This document shows, in pieces, positions 25,402 to 34,565 of a stretch of DNA of 64,000 bases; positions within the stretch are counted from its first letter, which is position 1; each line of letters starts with the position of its first letter. The notes beneath the pieces were generated by a model. It saw only the letters and a list, made by a program, of their open reading frames with translations. It was not told the origin of the DNA and did not search any database. This DNA comes from WTGA01 sp965231865. Lineage in GTDB: Bacteria; Pseudomonadota; Gammaproteobacteria; Arenicellales; Poriferihabitantaceae. The stretch is taken from contig CBDDOJ010000002.1 in the NCBI GenBank assembly GCA_965231865.1, positions 1,116,001-1,180,000 on the forward strand. The letters run 5' to 3'. A program made the translations under genes and the position numbers.

Positions 25402-26476
25402 GTAAGCGTTCGGAGGCGGGGGCGTCCTCCCGGTCAAAATAGACCAGGTGGTCGATTTCAAGCTTGATTCCCAGGTACTCGCCAATGGCGTGGTTATGGT
25501 GAGAAGGCACCAGGGAGAGAATCTCGTCTCCGCTTGGCAGGACCAGCGTATAAAGATAACTCTCGCCGCGAAATGCCTTGCTCTTGATTTTCGCGGACAT
25601 TTCGCTGTAGTCATCGTGGATAATGTCATCCGGCCGGACCAGCAAGTCGATGGCGCTGCCTGGCTTGGCATTTTCGGGGAGCTGCCCTTTGAGCAGCGCC
25701 AGCTCGGACTGGATGCTGTGCCGGTCCACGATGGTGGCATTGAGAAAGACCCCATCACCGATGAAGTTTGCGACGAAGCGTGTTTTGGGTTCGTGGTAAA
25801 GGGTGTAGGGAGTATCCCATTGTTCAATATGGCCTTTATTCATCACCCCCACCTGGTCGCTGAAAGTAAAGGCATCCTGCTGGTCATGGGTGACCATGAT
25901 GCAGCTTGTGCCGATGGCCTTCAACAGGTCCCGGACTTCCTGGCCGAGATTTTCACGAAGCTCCAGGTCCAGGTTCGAGAAGGGTTCATCCATCAGCAGC
26001 AACCCTGGTTTGGGAGCCAGTGCCCGGGCCAGTGCCACGCGTTGTTGCTCACCACCGGAGAGTTCATGGGGATAGCGTTGTCCATGGCCTTCCAGCCGAA
26101 CATATTCGAGGATTTCACGGACCGTATGGTTGGCCGTCTTCCGGTCCAGTTGATGCAGTCCCGCCGCAATATTCTTCTCCACGGTCAAATGGGGGAACAG
26201 GGCATAGTCCTGAAACATCATGCTGATTTTTCTCCGTTCAGGAGGCACATACCGGCCCGGACGGGAGATACAGGTATTTTGCAGGGTAATCGAGCCGCCC
26301 AACAATTCCTGAAATCCTGCGATTGCTCTTAGAACGGTGGTTTTTCCACACCCGCTGGGGCCCAGCAGGCAGGCCAGCGTGCCTTTATGCAAAACGAATG
26401 AGGTACCATTTACTGCGGGGTGGTTTTCATAGCGACAGGAAATGTTTTCCACTCGCAAAATGGGGGAGGTGTTCAC
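25358..26476 (-). CDS. fbpC: Iron(III) ABC transporter ATP-binding protein
   Basis: The protein has 372 residues. The ATPase half has Walker A GPSGCGKTTVL, signature LSGGEQQRVALARAL, Walker B LLLMDEPFSNLD and the switch His in MVTHDQQDA. The C-terminal part (about residues 240-350) is a TOBE-like regulatory domain as in FbpC/PotA. It powers ferric iron import from the periplasm with FbpB and FbpA. The last ~13 codons lie in the right 44-bp repeat, so the natural end was probably altered, but the functional domains are complete. It lies 27 bp downstream of fbpB and is the last gene of the fbpABC operon. Confidence 0.93.
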   Translation of the reverse strand: MNTSPILRVENISCRYENHPAVNGTSFVLHKGTLACLLGPSGCGKTTVLRAIAGFQELLGGSITLQNTCISRPGRYVPPERRKISMMFQDYALFPHLTVEKNIAAGLHQLDRKTANHTVREILEYVRLEGHGQRYPHELSGGEQQRVALARALAPKPGLLLMDEPFSNLDLELRENLGQEVRDLLKAIGTSCIMVTHDQQDAFTFSDQVGVMNKGHIEQWDTPYTLYHEPKTRFVANFIGDGVFLNATIVDRHSIQSELALLKGQLPENAKPGSAIDLLVRPDDIIHDDYSEMSAKIKSKAFRGESYLYTLVLPSGDEILSLVPSHHNHAIGEYLGIKLEIDHLVYFDREDAPASERLHSRRNFPPNAVNSG

Positions 26477-26503
26477 TTTGAAGCGGAAGAAGGGATGCGT
26501 TGG

Positions 26504-28186
26504 CTAATCGGCCGGATGGTGATGGGGTATCTGTTGAGAATACGAAATTGTTTTGCTTAATACAACCACCGGCACCAGGCCGACCAGCACGATCAGCAGG
26601 GCCCCGAGTGCGCTTTGTTCGATCAGTTCATCGGAAGCAAAAAGATAGACATGGGTCGCCAGCGTTTCAAAATTGAACGGCCGCAGCAGCAGGGTGGCCG
26701 GCAGTTCCTTCATGCAGTCCACAAACACGATTAACATGGCGGTGTACAGCCCGCCCTTGACCAGGGGAAGGTGATAGGAACCGAGCACTTTAAAAGGCGA
26801 ATGGCCAAGCGTCCGGGCGGCCATGTCGATGGATGGGGAGACTTTTGAAAAACTGGAGTCGACGCTGCCGATGGATATCGCCAGGAAGCGAATGACATAG
26901 GTAAGGACCAGGGCAAAAGTGGTTCCACTCAGGAGCAATCCCGTGGAGATGCCGAAGTGGTTCAGCACCAGGGCATCCACGAGATTGTCAAACGTGGCCA
27001 GCGGGACGACCACCCCCACGGCCAGCACGGCGCCGGGAACGGCATATCCCATGGAGGCCATTCTCCCTGCGTAGTGAATCCAGGTACTGTGTTTCATCCT
27101 TCTGGCATAGCTGACGATCAGGGCAAGGATGGCGCAGCACACCGCTGCCATGGAGGATACGTAAAGGCTGTTGAAGGCGTATTGCCGGAATTCGATGGTC
27201 CAGGACTGGCTGAAATAGATGATTGCGTATTTCGACAATAGAACCACCGGAACCAAAAATCCTGTCAGTACGGGAATGAAACACAGGGAGAAGGCGGCCC
27301 ACCGGCCCGCCCCGGTGAGTTCAATTCTTTCCCGCCTGGAGAACCTTCCGCTGTTTTGCTGGAAGCCGGTACGCCTGCGGCCCATGTACTCCAGCCCAAG
27401 CAGCAACAGTACAAAAGTCAGCATGATGACGGCGAGCTGGGCGGCGCCACCCAGGTTGTTCATGTTGAGCCAGACATCGAACAATCCGGCGGTCAGGGTG
27501 GGGACCGCAAAAAAGTCCACCGTTCCAAAATCATTCAGCGTTTCCATCAACGCAAGGGCAACCCCGATGGCAATGCCCGGCCGGGCAATGGGGAGTGAAA
27601 CGGAAAAAAAGGTTTTCCACCGGGAATGGCCCATTAAGCGGCTGGCATCGAGCAAATAGGGGGACTGCTCAAGAAACGAGGTCCGGGCCAGCAAATATAC
27701 GTAGGGATACAGGACCAGCCCCATCATGGTGACCGCACCGCCCAGGCTCCGGATATTGGGAAACCAGTAGTCCCGGGCCAGTTCCCAGCCAAACAAACTT
27801 CTCAGGGTGCTTTGGACGGGGCCGGAAAACTCCAGGATGTCGGTATACAGGTAGGCGATGACATAAGCCGGCACTGCCAGTGGCAGCAACAGCAGCCATT
27901 CAAAGTATTGGTGCAACGGAAACCGGTAGTTCGTGACCACATAGGCGGTGGAGACCCCGATGCCAAAAACCAGCAACCCCACACCGGACATCAATCCAAG
28001 GGTGTTGAGCAGATAGGTGGGCAGCGAGGTCGCAATGAGATGTGGCCAGATGTTTTCAGCCGGAAAGAAGGCAAACCAGAAAATGGCCAGAATGGGAAAT
28101 ACCGCGATGGCGGCCACCCCGGCCGTCGTCGCCCACCAGGGGCCTGCACCACCGAACCGGGAGGATTTCAGTGTGGTCGCTTCCAT
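26504..28186 (-). CDS. fbpB: Iron(III) ABC transporter permease
   Basis: The 560-residue inner-membrane protein is made of two homologous permease halves with about twelve hydrophobic segments, as expected for FbpB/FutB, where one chain replaces a dimer. Each half has an EAA-like loop facing the ATPase (for example ASRLMGHSRWKTFFSVSLPIARPG and ARTLGHSPFKVLGSYHLPLV regions). It forms the channel for ferric iron. It lies between fbpA (54 bp upstream) and fbpC. Confidence 0.93.
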   Translation of the reverse strand: MEATTLKSSRFGGAGPWWATTAGVAAIAVFPILAIFWFAFFPAENIWPHLIATSLPTYLLNTLGLMSGVGLLVFGIGVSTAYVVTNYRFPLHQYFEWLLLLPLAVPAYVIAYLYTDILEFSGPVQSTLRSLFGWELARDYWFPNIRSLGGAVTMMGLVLYPYVYLLARTSFLEQSPYLLDASRLMGHSRWKTFFSVSLPIARPGIAIGVALALMETLNDFGTVDFFAVPTLTAGLFDVWLNMNNLGGAAQLAVIMLTFVLLLLGLEYMGRRRTGFQQNSGRFSRRERIELTGAGRWAAFSLCFIPVLTGFLVPVVLLSKYAIIYFSQSWTIEFRQYAFNSLYVSSMAAVCCAILALIVSYARRMKHSTWIHYAGRMASMGYAVPGAVLAVGVVVPLATFDNLVDALVLNHFGISTGLLLSGTTFALVLTYVIRFLAISIGSVDSSFSKVSPSIDMAARTLGHSPFKVLGSYHLPLVKGGLYTAMLIVFVDCMKELPATLLLRPFNFETLATHVYLFASDELIEQSALGALLIVLVGLVPVVVLSKTISYSQQIPHHHPAD

Positions 28187-28240
28187 GGCCGGCAGGATGT
28201 CGAAACCGGTGGGTCTGGTCAGGCAGGGGGGTGCTGTACG

Positions 28241-29275
28241 CTATTCATCATAGCCCACCCTGTCTGCGATTTTGGACCCTTCCGCACGGTGGTTCGCAAC
28301 CTCGACCAGATTCAGGTCGTCGCGCTTGAAATCCCCCCAGGCCTTTACCGGGTCCGCCAGCGGAATGCCGGGTTTTACGGCATATTCGCCGTTGACCTGG
28401 GCATACATTTCCTGGGCCCGGGCCGTGGAGAGAAACTCCATCAATTGCAGTGCATTGTCCCGGTTGGGGGCATGTTTTGTCATCGCCATTCCGCTGATGT
28501 TCATGTGGGTTCCGCGGTCCTGCTGGTTTGGAAAAATCACTTTGACGGCATCCGCCCAGGGTTTTTGCTCGGGGTCGACAGTCATCTTGTACATGTAGTA
28601 ATGATTGATTACCGCGATGTCGCAGATGCCTTCCCTGATCGCCTTCACCTGACTGCGGTCATTGCCCTCCGGTTTTCGGGCCAGGTTCGATTTCACACCG
28701 GCCAGCCACTGTTCCGCTCCATCCAGGCCAAGATGGGCAATCATGGAGGCTGTCAGGGCAACCATGTAGGGATGTTTTCCGGAACGTGTACAGAGTCGAC
28801 CCTTCAGCCCGGGGTCGGCCAGGTCTTCATAGCGCATCACCTCGCCCTCCTGCACCCGGTCTTTTGAAACGACAATAATGCGTGCCCGGGAAGTCAGCCC
28901 GTACCAGTGGCGGTCGGGGTCCCGCATATTCCCCGGGATATTGGAATCCAGAACATCCGATTGCACTGCCTGGGTCAGGCCGGCACGCTTGATATCGGAC
29001 AGGCGGCCGATATCCACCGTGAAAACCAGATCTGCGGGGCTGTTGGCCCCTTCGCTGCGGAGTTTTTCGAGCATCCCCTTTTTTGCAAAGACCACGTTGA
29101 CCGGGACTCCCGTGTCCGCCGTAAAGGCATCAAACAGGGGTTGCATGAGTTGTGGTTGCCGGTAGGAATACACGTTGACTTCCCCGTCAGATGCCCGGCT
29201 TTCCATCAGCGGCGATATACCCAGAGTCAGGGCGGCCAGCAGCCACGTGAATCCTTTTTTTGCGGTATGTTTCAT
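28241..29275 (-). CDS. fbpA: Iron(III) ABC transporter substrate-binding protein
   Basis: About 344 residues from ATG 29275; an in-frame upstream start at 29308 would only extend the region before the signal peptide. The N-terminus KHTAKKGFTWLLAALTLGIS is a Sec signal peptide, followed by EVNVYSYRQPQLMQPLFDAF, the typical start of FutA/FbpA. The iron-binding tyrosines occur in the YS-R and NHYYMYKM regions. It captures ferric iron in the periplasm. A Fur-box-like site lies about 50 bp upstream, so the operon is probably repressed when iron is ample. Confidence 0.94.
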   Translation of the reverse strand: MKHTAKKGFTWLLAALTLGISPLMESRASDGEVNVYSYRQPQLMQPLFDAFTADTGVPVNVVFAKKGMLEKLRSEGANSPADLVFTVDIGRLSDIKRAGLTQAVQSDVLDSNIPGNMRDPDRHWYGLTSRARIIVVSKDRVQEGEVMRYEDLADPGLKGRLCTRSGKHPYMVALTASMIAHLGLDGAEQWLAGVKSNLARKPEGNDRSQVKAIREGICDIAVINHYYMYKMTVDPEQKPWADAVKVIFPNQQDRGTHMNISGMAMTKHAPNRDNALQLMEFLSTARAQEMYAQVNGEYAVKPGIPLADPVKAWGDFKRDDLNLVEVANHRAEGSKIADRVGYDE

Positions 29276-29327
29276 TGGAGTATTCGTGCGGTAAAATGGA
29301 GTAGGCAAAGAGAATGGTAATCTAACT

Positions 29328-29346
29328 GATAATGATTCGCAATACC
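29328..29346. promoter_or_regulatory. Fur-box-like operator of fbpABC
   Basis: GATAATGATTCGCAATACC fits the 19-bp Fur consensus (GATAATGATAATCATTATC) closely in its left half and partly in its right half. It lies about 50 bp upstream of the fbpA start in an AT-rich stretch, the expected place for iron-dependent repression. Confidence 0.7.
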
Positions 29347-29547
29347 ATTTGAAATTTTTTTAAATCCGTCGTGACCGCCCAGGGGGGCTGCAAAAAGCAC
29401 CCGGTGCGCAGCACTCATCCGGAGGCACGATGTGGCGGATGAGGCGAAATGGAGATCAAACCGATCCATGCTGGAATCACAGATCTTTCCAATTCTGAAG
29501 AAATGGTGTGGTCCGCTCCTCACGTCGGTAGTGATGTGAAGCTCAAC

Positions 29548-29725
29548 GGGTCCCGTCTGGGGACGGAGTCGTTTTCCACCTTGCGGGAGCGTTGTGTGGT
29601 TCCATTGGCCAACCACCTGACCGCCGGGTCGTGATGCCTGAGGATTGCGCCGGGTGGTTTTTGACGATTCGACGCTGAATTTTCCAGATGAAGTGCACGA
29701 CATTGAGACATCGGAAGCAGGCATT
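29548..29725 (+). pseudogene. Decayed IS4-family transposase fragment
   Basis: The sequence aligns by eye with the central part of the intact transposase near 24276-24455. Shared stretches include CCTTGCGGGAGCGTTG, TTCGACGCTGAATTT and GATGAAGTGC. It has a stop codon and indels, and neither end of an IS is visible. It is a remnant of an older insertion of a related element. Confidence 0.8.
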
Positions 29726-29945
29726 CAGCGGATTGTGCCTGACCTAATGGCAAAAGCTATGACAACACAGCGGACCGGTTATTGGGTCGGTCTGATTTAT
29801 ATCGTTCAGTTTTATCGTGTTTCATGTCGTCAGCGAAGTGGGGCACCATACCATTGTATTCCGTTGAACAACTCTATCACTGTCATTGGCAACGGCCAAA
29901 AGGTACAATCGCGCCCCATTGATTCCTTAGCTTCAGGTCTGGCCT

Positions 29946-31682
29946 ATGAAAAATACCATCGTCCAGCTTCTCCATCAGGGGATGCGCGGGCTGTGCGAAC
30001 AGGGAGTATTGGACGATTCGGTGGTCCATGACCTCCACGTGGAGCGGACCCGGGATGTCGGCCACGGTGATTTCGCCACGAACGTCGCTCTGAAACTGGC
30101 GAAACCCGCCAACACCACGCCCCGGGAGCTCGCTGAAAAACTGGTGTCTGCGATCCCGCCTTCCCGGGAGGTGGAAAAAGTGGAAATTGCCGGGCCGGGA
30201 TTCATCAATTTTCACCTGGCCCGGTCCGCCTACCTCAATCTCATCGAACAAATCCGGCAACAGGACCATGCCTATGGAAAAAGCAATGTGGGGGAAGGCA
30301 AAACCATTCTGCTGGAGTTCGTTTCAACCAATCCCACCGGGCCTTTGCATGTTGGTCATGGCCGGGGGGCCGCCTATGGGGATGCCCTGGCCCGGGTGCT
30401 CAGTGCCGCCGGATTTCAGACCTGCAGTGAATACTACCTGAACGATGCCGGCAGGCAGATGGATATCCTGACATTGAGCGTCTGGCTGAGGTACCTGGAG
30501 CGGTGTGGTGAAACCGTGGATTTTCCGCCCAACGGCTACCAGGGCGGGTATGTCCGGGAAATGGCTGAAACGCTCCGGGAAACCAGGGCAGATGCCTATC
30601 GCGGCGGCACTTCCGGTCTGTTCAGCGATCTTCCGGGGGAACCGGAATTGCATCTCGATGCATTGATCAGCCGATGCAAAAGGCTGCTGGGCGAAGAATA
30701 TGCGGTGATCTTTGACTGGACCCTGGATTCCATGGTCCGGGACATCCGCCAGGACCTGGAAGAATTCGGGGTGATCTTTCAGAAATGGTTTTCGGAACGC
30801 AGCCTCTTTGTCAATGGCGACATCGAAAGTTCAATCCGTACCCTGGAAGAAAACGGGCATATCTACGAAAAGGACGGCGCGAAATGGTTTCGGGCAACGG
30901 ATTTCGGAGACGAAAAAGACCGGGTGGTGGTTCGGGCCAATGGAGCGCATACCTATTTTGCCTCGGATATTGCCTATCACTACAACAAGGCAGAACGGGG
31001 ATTCGACCAGATCATCAATATATTCGGGTCCGACCATCATGGTTATATACAGAGAATCTATGCGTCATTCGAAGCCCTGGGCAATGCACCGGAACGATTG
31101 AAATTCCTGACGGTCCAGTTCGCCGTCCTGTACCGGAACCAGGAAAAGATATCGATGTCCACGCGCAGTGGAGACTTTGTCACCCTGAGAGAACTCCGGG
31201 AGGAAGTGGGGAATGATGCGGCGCGTTTTTTCTATGTCATGAGAAAGGCAGACCAGCACATGGATTTTGATATCGAACTGGCGAAATCCCAATCCTCGGA
31301 CAACCCGGTCTACTATATCCAGTATGCCCATGCAAGAATATCCAGTGTATTCAGGCAGCTCGAAGAGAAAGGGATGCCCACCCTGGAGAACTCCGTTGTC
31401 GAGTATGACTTGCTCACCGAACCCCAGGAAATGGACCTGTTGAAATCCTTGTCCCGGTTCCCCGAAGTGGTTGAACTGGCGGCGACCAACTGTGAACCTC
31501 ACCAGATCGCCTATTATCTGCGGGACCTGGCGAACGCGTTTCACGTGTACTATAACGCCCACCCCTTCCTTTCCAGTGAACCCGGGGTGAGACTGGCCCG
31601 GCTCGGCCTGATTGATGCGACCCGGATTGTCCTGGCCAATGGCCTGGCCATCCTGGGGGTGCGGGCACCCGTTCAAATGTGA
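29946..31682 (+). CDS. argS: Arginyl-tRNA synthetase
   Basis: The 578-residue class I aminoacyl-tRNA synthetase has an N-terminal additional domain (about residues 1-115), the HIGH-type motif HVGHGRGAAYGDAL, and the KMSKS equivalent EKISMSTRSG. An anticodon-binding helical domain ends in LGVRAPVQM. It charges tRNA-Arg. Length and domain order are as in E. coli ArgS (577 residues). It is followed by a SPOR-domain gene on the same strand after 229 bp, an arrangement seen in other gammaproteobacteria. Confidence 0.97.
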   Translation: MKNTIVQLLHQGMRGLCEQGVLDDSVVHDLHVERTRDVGHGDFATNVALKLAKPANTTPRELAEKLVSAIPPSREVEKVEIAGPGFINFHLARSAYLNLIEQIRQQDHAYGKSNVGEGKTILLEFVSTNPTGPLHVGHGRGAAYGDALARVLSAAGFQTCSEYYLNDAGRQMDILTLSVWLRYLERCGETVDFPPNGYQGGYVREMAETLRETRADAYRGGTSGLFSDLPGEPELHLDALISRCKRLLGEEYAVIFDWTLDSMVRDIRQDLEEFGVIFQKWFSERSLFVNGDIESSIRTLEENGHIYEKDGAKWFRATDFGDEKDRVVVRANGAHTYFASDIAYHYNKAERGFDQIINIFGSDHHGYIQRIYASFEALGNAPERLKFLTVQFAVLYRNQEKISMSTRSGDFVTLRELREEVGNDAARFFYVMRKADQHMDFDIELAKSQSSDNPVYYIQYAHARISSVFRQLEEKGMPTLENSVVEYDLLTEPQEMDLLKSLSRFPEVVELAATNCEPHQIAYYLRDLANAFHVYYNAHPFLSSEPGVRLARLGLIDATRIVLANGLAILGVRAPVQM

Positions 31683-31911
31683 CCCGGTATTTGCCGGATA
31701 ATTCACCGGGAATTCACTATAATCGGGTCTGGTCCCTGCTCGGCCAGGAATGGAAAAACCGGGTGCAGCAAGGCGATAGAATTAATACCCTGAATGAAGC
31801 GACTTGAACGCCCTCGATTTGACTGCTCTTCCATGCGCTCCCGGTCTCCCTCCGGGGCCGTACGAAGGGCAAAGACCGGTCAGTGATTGCTGTTTCAGGA
31901 CACAATGATCC

Positions 31912-32559
31912 ATGCCACAAGCTAAACGACAACGCAGAAAGAACACTGCTCAAAGATCTTCATTGCACAGTGTGGTGGTGCTGGTCTCCGGAATGGTCAT
32001 CGGGGCCCTGGCAACGGTTTTGTGGCAGGGAATGCGGACCGGGGATGGGGGGATCGGCGCCGGGATACGCCAGATGATTGACCAGTCAAAACAGGAGGAT
32101 GAGGCCAGGCAGGCCGTGAGCAAGGAGGACCTCCCGGTTCAGCAGGCACCCGTTTACGATTTTCACACGGTACTGCACGAAATTGAAGTGGTGGTTCCCT
32201 CGGGACAACCCCAACCCGATCCCCCTTTGCCGAATAACGACGGTGCGACACCGCAAGCCGGGGAGAGTGCAAAGGCGGATGCGGAGGTTGCAGCATCCAA
32301 GCCAGGGAACGGGGCGAATTCCTATATGCTGCAGGCAGGTTCCTACAAGAACAGAAAGGATGCGGAACAGATGAAAGCCGAGCTGGCTTTTTCCGGTTTG
32401 TCCTCGAGCATTCAAAAAGTCACCATACAGGACCGGGGTGATTTTTATCGCGTCAGACTGGGTCCCTACAGCACGTATGCCAAGATGGCTGAAGCCGACG
32501 AAATCCTGGCATCAAAAGGGATCGAGACCCTGCGTCTCAAGATCTCGAAAGGCGGGTAA
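31912..32559 (+). CDS. SPOR domain protein (FtsN-like)
   Basis: The 215-residue bitopic membrane protein has a basic cytoplasmic start (QAKRQRRKN), one transmembrane helix (about residues 20-40, VVVLVSGMVIGALATVLW), a Pro/Gln-rich periplasmic linker, and a C-terminal SPOR domain (about residues 140-212: YMLQAGSYKNRKDAEQMKAE and FYRVRLGPY). SPOR domains bind denuded peptidoglycan at the division site. The argS neighbour is typical for FtsN-like proteins, but the essential FtsN periplasmic helices cannot be confirmed by eye. Confidence 0.85.
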   Translation: MPQAKRQRRKNTAQRSSLHSVVVLVSGMVIGALATVLWQGMRTGDGGIGAGIRQMIDQSKQEDEARQAVSKEDLPVQQAPVYDFHTVLHEIEVVVPSGQPQPDPPLPNNDGATPQAGESAKADAEVAASKPGNGANSYMLQAGSYKNRKDAEQMKAELAFSGLSSSIQKVTIQDRGDFYRVRLGPYSTYAKMAEADEILASKGIETLRLKISKGG

Positions 32560-32763
32560 TGGGTTCTCCGGCAGGGATGGTATTTCACTGCCCGGCGGAT
32601 GGTGGATTGGAGAAAACCCCGCTTTGCTCCTCCCCGGTGCCGGGTTCAGCTCTCTTTGGTATTGAATGGCTTTTGCAGGGGGAGCCGGACGGGCCCGGTT
32701 TCCGTCGTTTCACCGGGCATGAAACCCCCATGGGCGGTTTGCGGGACGGGCGGAGGGAATGAC

Positions 32764-33693
32764 ATGAAAACCCTTCGGATCGGAACCAGAAAGAGCGAAT
32801 TGGCCCTGTGGCAGGCGAATTTTGTGCGCAGGCGGGTGATGGAGAAGCACCCCCATGTCAAGGTGGAACTGGTGAAGATCGTTTCAGAAGGGGACCGGAC
32901 CCTGGATATTCCGCTGTCCCAGGCTGGAGGAAAAGGGTTGTTTTTGAAGGAACTGGAATGGGCTCTGCTGGATGGGGAGATTGACATGGCTGTGCATTCA
33001 ATGAAGGATGTAACCGTCACACTTCCGGAGGGGCTGCATATTCCCGTGGTTCTTCCCCGGGAAGACCCCAGGGATGCGTTGGTTTCCAACCGGTATCAAT
33101 CTCTGGATGAAATGCCTGCGGATGCCGTACTGGGGACCTGCAGCCTGAGGCGGCAGTGCCAGGTTCGTGCGCGGTACCCAAAGCTGCGCCTCGTGAATCT
33201 CCGGGGCAATGTGAATACACGCCTGGCGAAACTGGATTCAGGCCAGTATGATGGCATCATTCTTGCCGTGGCAGGGTTGAAAAGGCTCGGGTTAAGTCAT
33301 CGGATTCAACAGGCCATCGATACTGAAATTTGTCTGCCCGCCATCGGCCAGGGGATTGTCGGCATTGAATGCCGTGCTGAAGACGGTGAGGCCAATGAGT
33401 TGATTGCCCCGTTGAATGACCCGGAAGCCTCCATCCAGGTGCAATGCGAACGTACCTTAAATGCACAGCTGGGGGGAGGATGCCATGTTCCCGTCGGTAT
33501 TTTTTCAGAACTGGTGGGGTCGCAAATCAGGTTGCGTGCACTGGTCGGGAAGCCGGATGGGTCACAGATTGTGTACAGTGAAAAATCCGGGCCCCGGACC
33601 GAGCCCCGTCGACTTGGAATCGAGGTGGCAGAGGATTTGATTGCACAGGGAGCGGCCCGGATTCTGGAATCCGTATACGCCGATGAGCCCTAA
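32764..33693 (+). CDS. hemC: Hydroxymethylbilane synthase (porphobilinogen deaminase)
   Basis: The 309-residue protein starts at ATG 32764 after GGAGG. It shows TLRIGTRKSELALWQANFV, VKIVSEGDRTLD, LPVVLPREDPRDA-type substrate loops and the Cys that holds the dipyrromethane cofactor in LGGGCHVPVGIF. It joins four porphobilinogen molecules into hydroxymethylbilane for heme synthesis. It is the first gene of hemC-hemD-hemX-hemY and overlaps hemD by 11 bp. Confidence 0.97.
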   Translation: MKTLRIGTRKSELALWQANFVRRRVMEKHPHVKVELVKIVSEGDRTLDIPLSQAGGKGLFLKELEWALLDGEIDMAVHSMKDVTVTLPEGLHIPVVLPREDPRDALVSNRYQSLDEMPADAVLGTCSLRRQCQVRARYPKLRLVNLRGNVNTRLAKLDSGQYDGIILAVAGLKRLGLSHRIQQAIDTEICLPAIGQGIVGIECRAEDGEANELIAPLNDPEASIQVQCERTLNAQLGGGCHVPVGIFSELVGSQIRLRALVGKPDGSQIVYSEKSGPRTEPRRLGIEVAEDLIAQGAARILESVYADEP

Positions 33694-34531
33694 ACCTTTC
33701 CTCCACGGCTGTTCAGTGCTGGTTCCCAGGCCCAGGTCCCGGGGGGAGGCGGTTGCCAGGGCGATTGAAGCCTGCGGCGGCAGTGCCATCGTGTTTCCAG
33801 TCATCGATATCGGCGAAATCCGGGACTGCACCGGGTTGGACCGTTGCCTGGATGAGATCGATTCCGTTGACCTGCTGGTTTTTGTCAGTGTCCCGGCGGT
33901 GGAGGGGTTTGTCCGCAGGCAACAGGCCCTGGGAGCCGGTCTTTCCAGGGAAACGAAGGTTGCAGCAGTGGGCCCCAGGACCCTCGCATGCAGTGAATCC
34001 TCCGGGCTTTGCGTGGATTTTGCACCGGACAGGCGGATGGACAGCGAAGGACTGCTTGAGGCGTTGGGTGATTTTGACGTGAACGGGAAAAATGTCACCA
34101 TTGTACGGGGACAGGACGGCCGGGAATTCCTCGGCCGGGAACTGGAAAAACTGGGCGCACAGGTTCAATATGTGGCTGCCTACACGCGTTCCACGACCAC
34201 CCATTCAATCTCCCCGGTTCTGGAGCAGTGGGTCGCCAATCCGATACACTGTGTGTTGATCACCAGTGTTTCCATCCTCGATGCCCTGGTTGAATTGCTG
34301 GGGGAGGCGAACCGCGGGTTGCTGGAGGAGACCCCCGTTGTCACGATCAGCAGCCGGATTGCCCGGGCCTGCCGGCGAAACGGAATCAAAGAGGTCTTCG
34401 TTGCAGAAAACACCGGGGAAACCGGGGTCGTGGAGGCGGTTAGCCTGGCCTGTGACGGAAAACGCCCGGTATCCGGATCATCGGTCGGGGGGAAATATCC
34501 AGGCCATGACAAACTTCCCGGCTTGGGGTAG
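33683..34531 (+). CDS. hemD: Uroporphyrinogen-III synthase
   Basis: About 282 residues from ATG 33683, which lies within the last codons of hemC. It has the two-lobed HemD pattern: VLVPRPRSRGEAVARAIEA at the start, LLVFVSVPAVEGF, the hinge region KVAAVGPRTL, VTIVRGQDGREFL and the C-terminal TISSRIARACRRNGI. HemD is poorly conserved, so position in the operon supports the call. It cyclises hydroxymethylbilane to uroporphyrinogen III. Confidence 0.92.
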   Translation: MSPKPFLHGCSVLVPRPRSRGEAVARAIEACGGSAIVFPVIDIGEIRDCTGLDRCLDEIDSVDLLVFVSVPAVEGFVRRQQALGAGLSRETKVAAVGPRTLACSESSGLCVDFAPDRRMDSEGLLEALGDFDVNGKNVTIVRGQDGREFLGRELEKLGAQVQYVAAYTRSTTTHSISPVLEQWVANPIHCVLITSVSILDALVELLGEANRGLLEETPVVTISSRIARACRRNGIKEVFVAENTGETGVVEAVSLACDGKRPVSGSSVGGKYPGHDKLPGLG

Positions 34532-34565
34532 GATTGTACGAACATAAATAACCGTGCGGGAAATA

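Larger units (their letters stand above)
29276..29945. other. Intergenic region between fbpA and argS
   Basis: This 670-bp stretch holds the fbp promoter with the Fur-like site, then about 200 bp with nothing recognised, then a decayed IS4 transposase fragment (29548-29725), then about 200 bp that should contain the argS promoter. No small gene or RNA is convincing. Confidence 0.5.
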
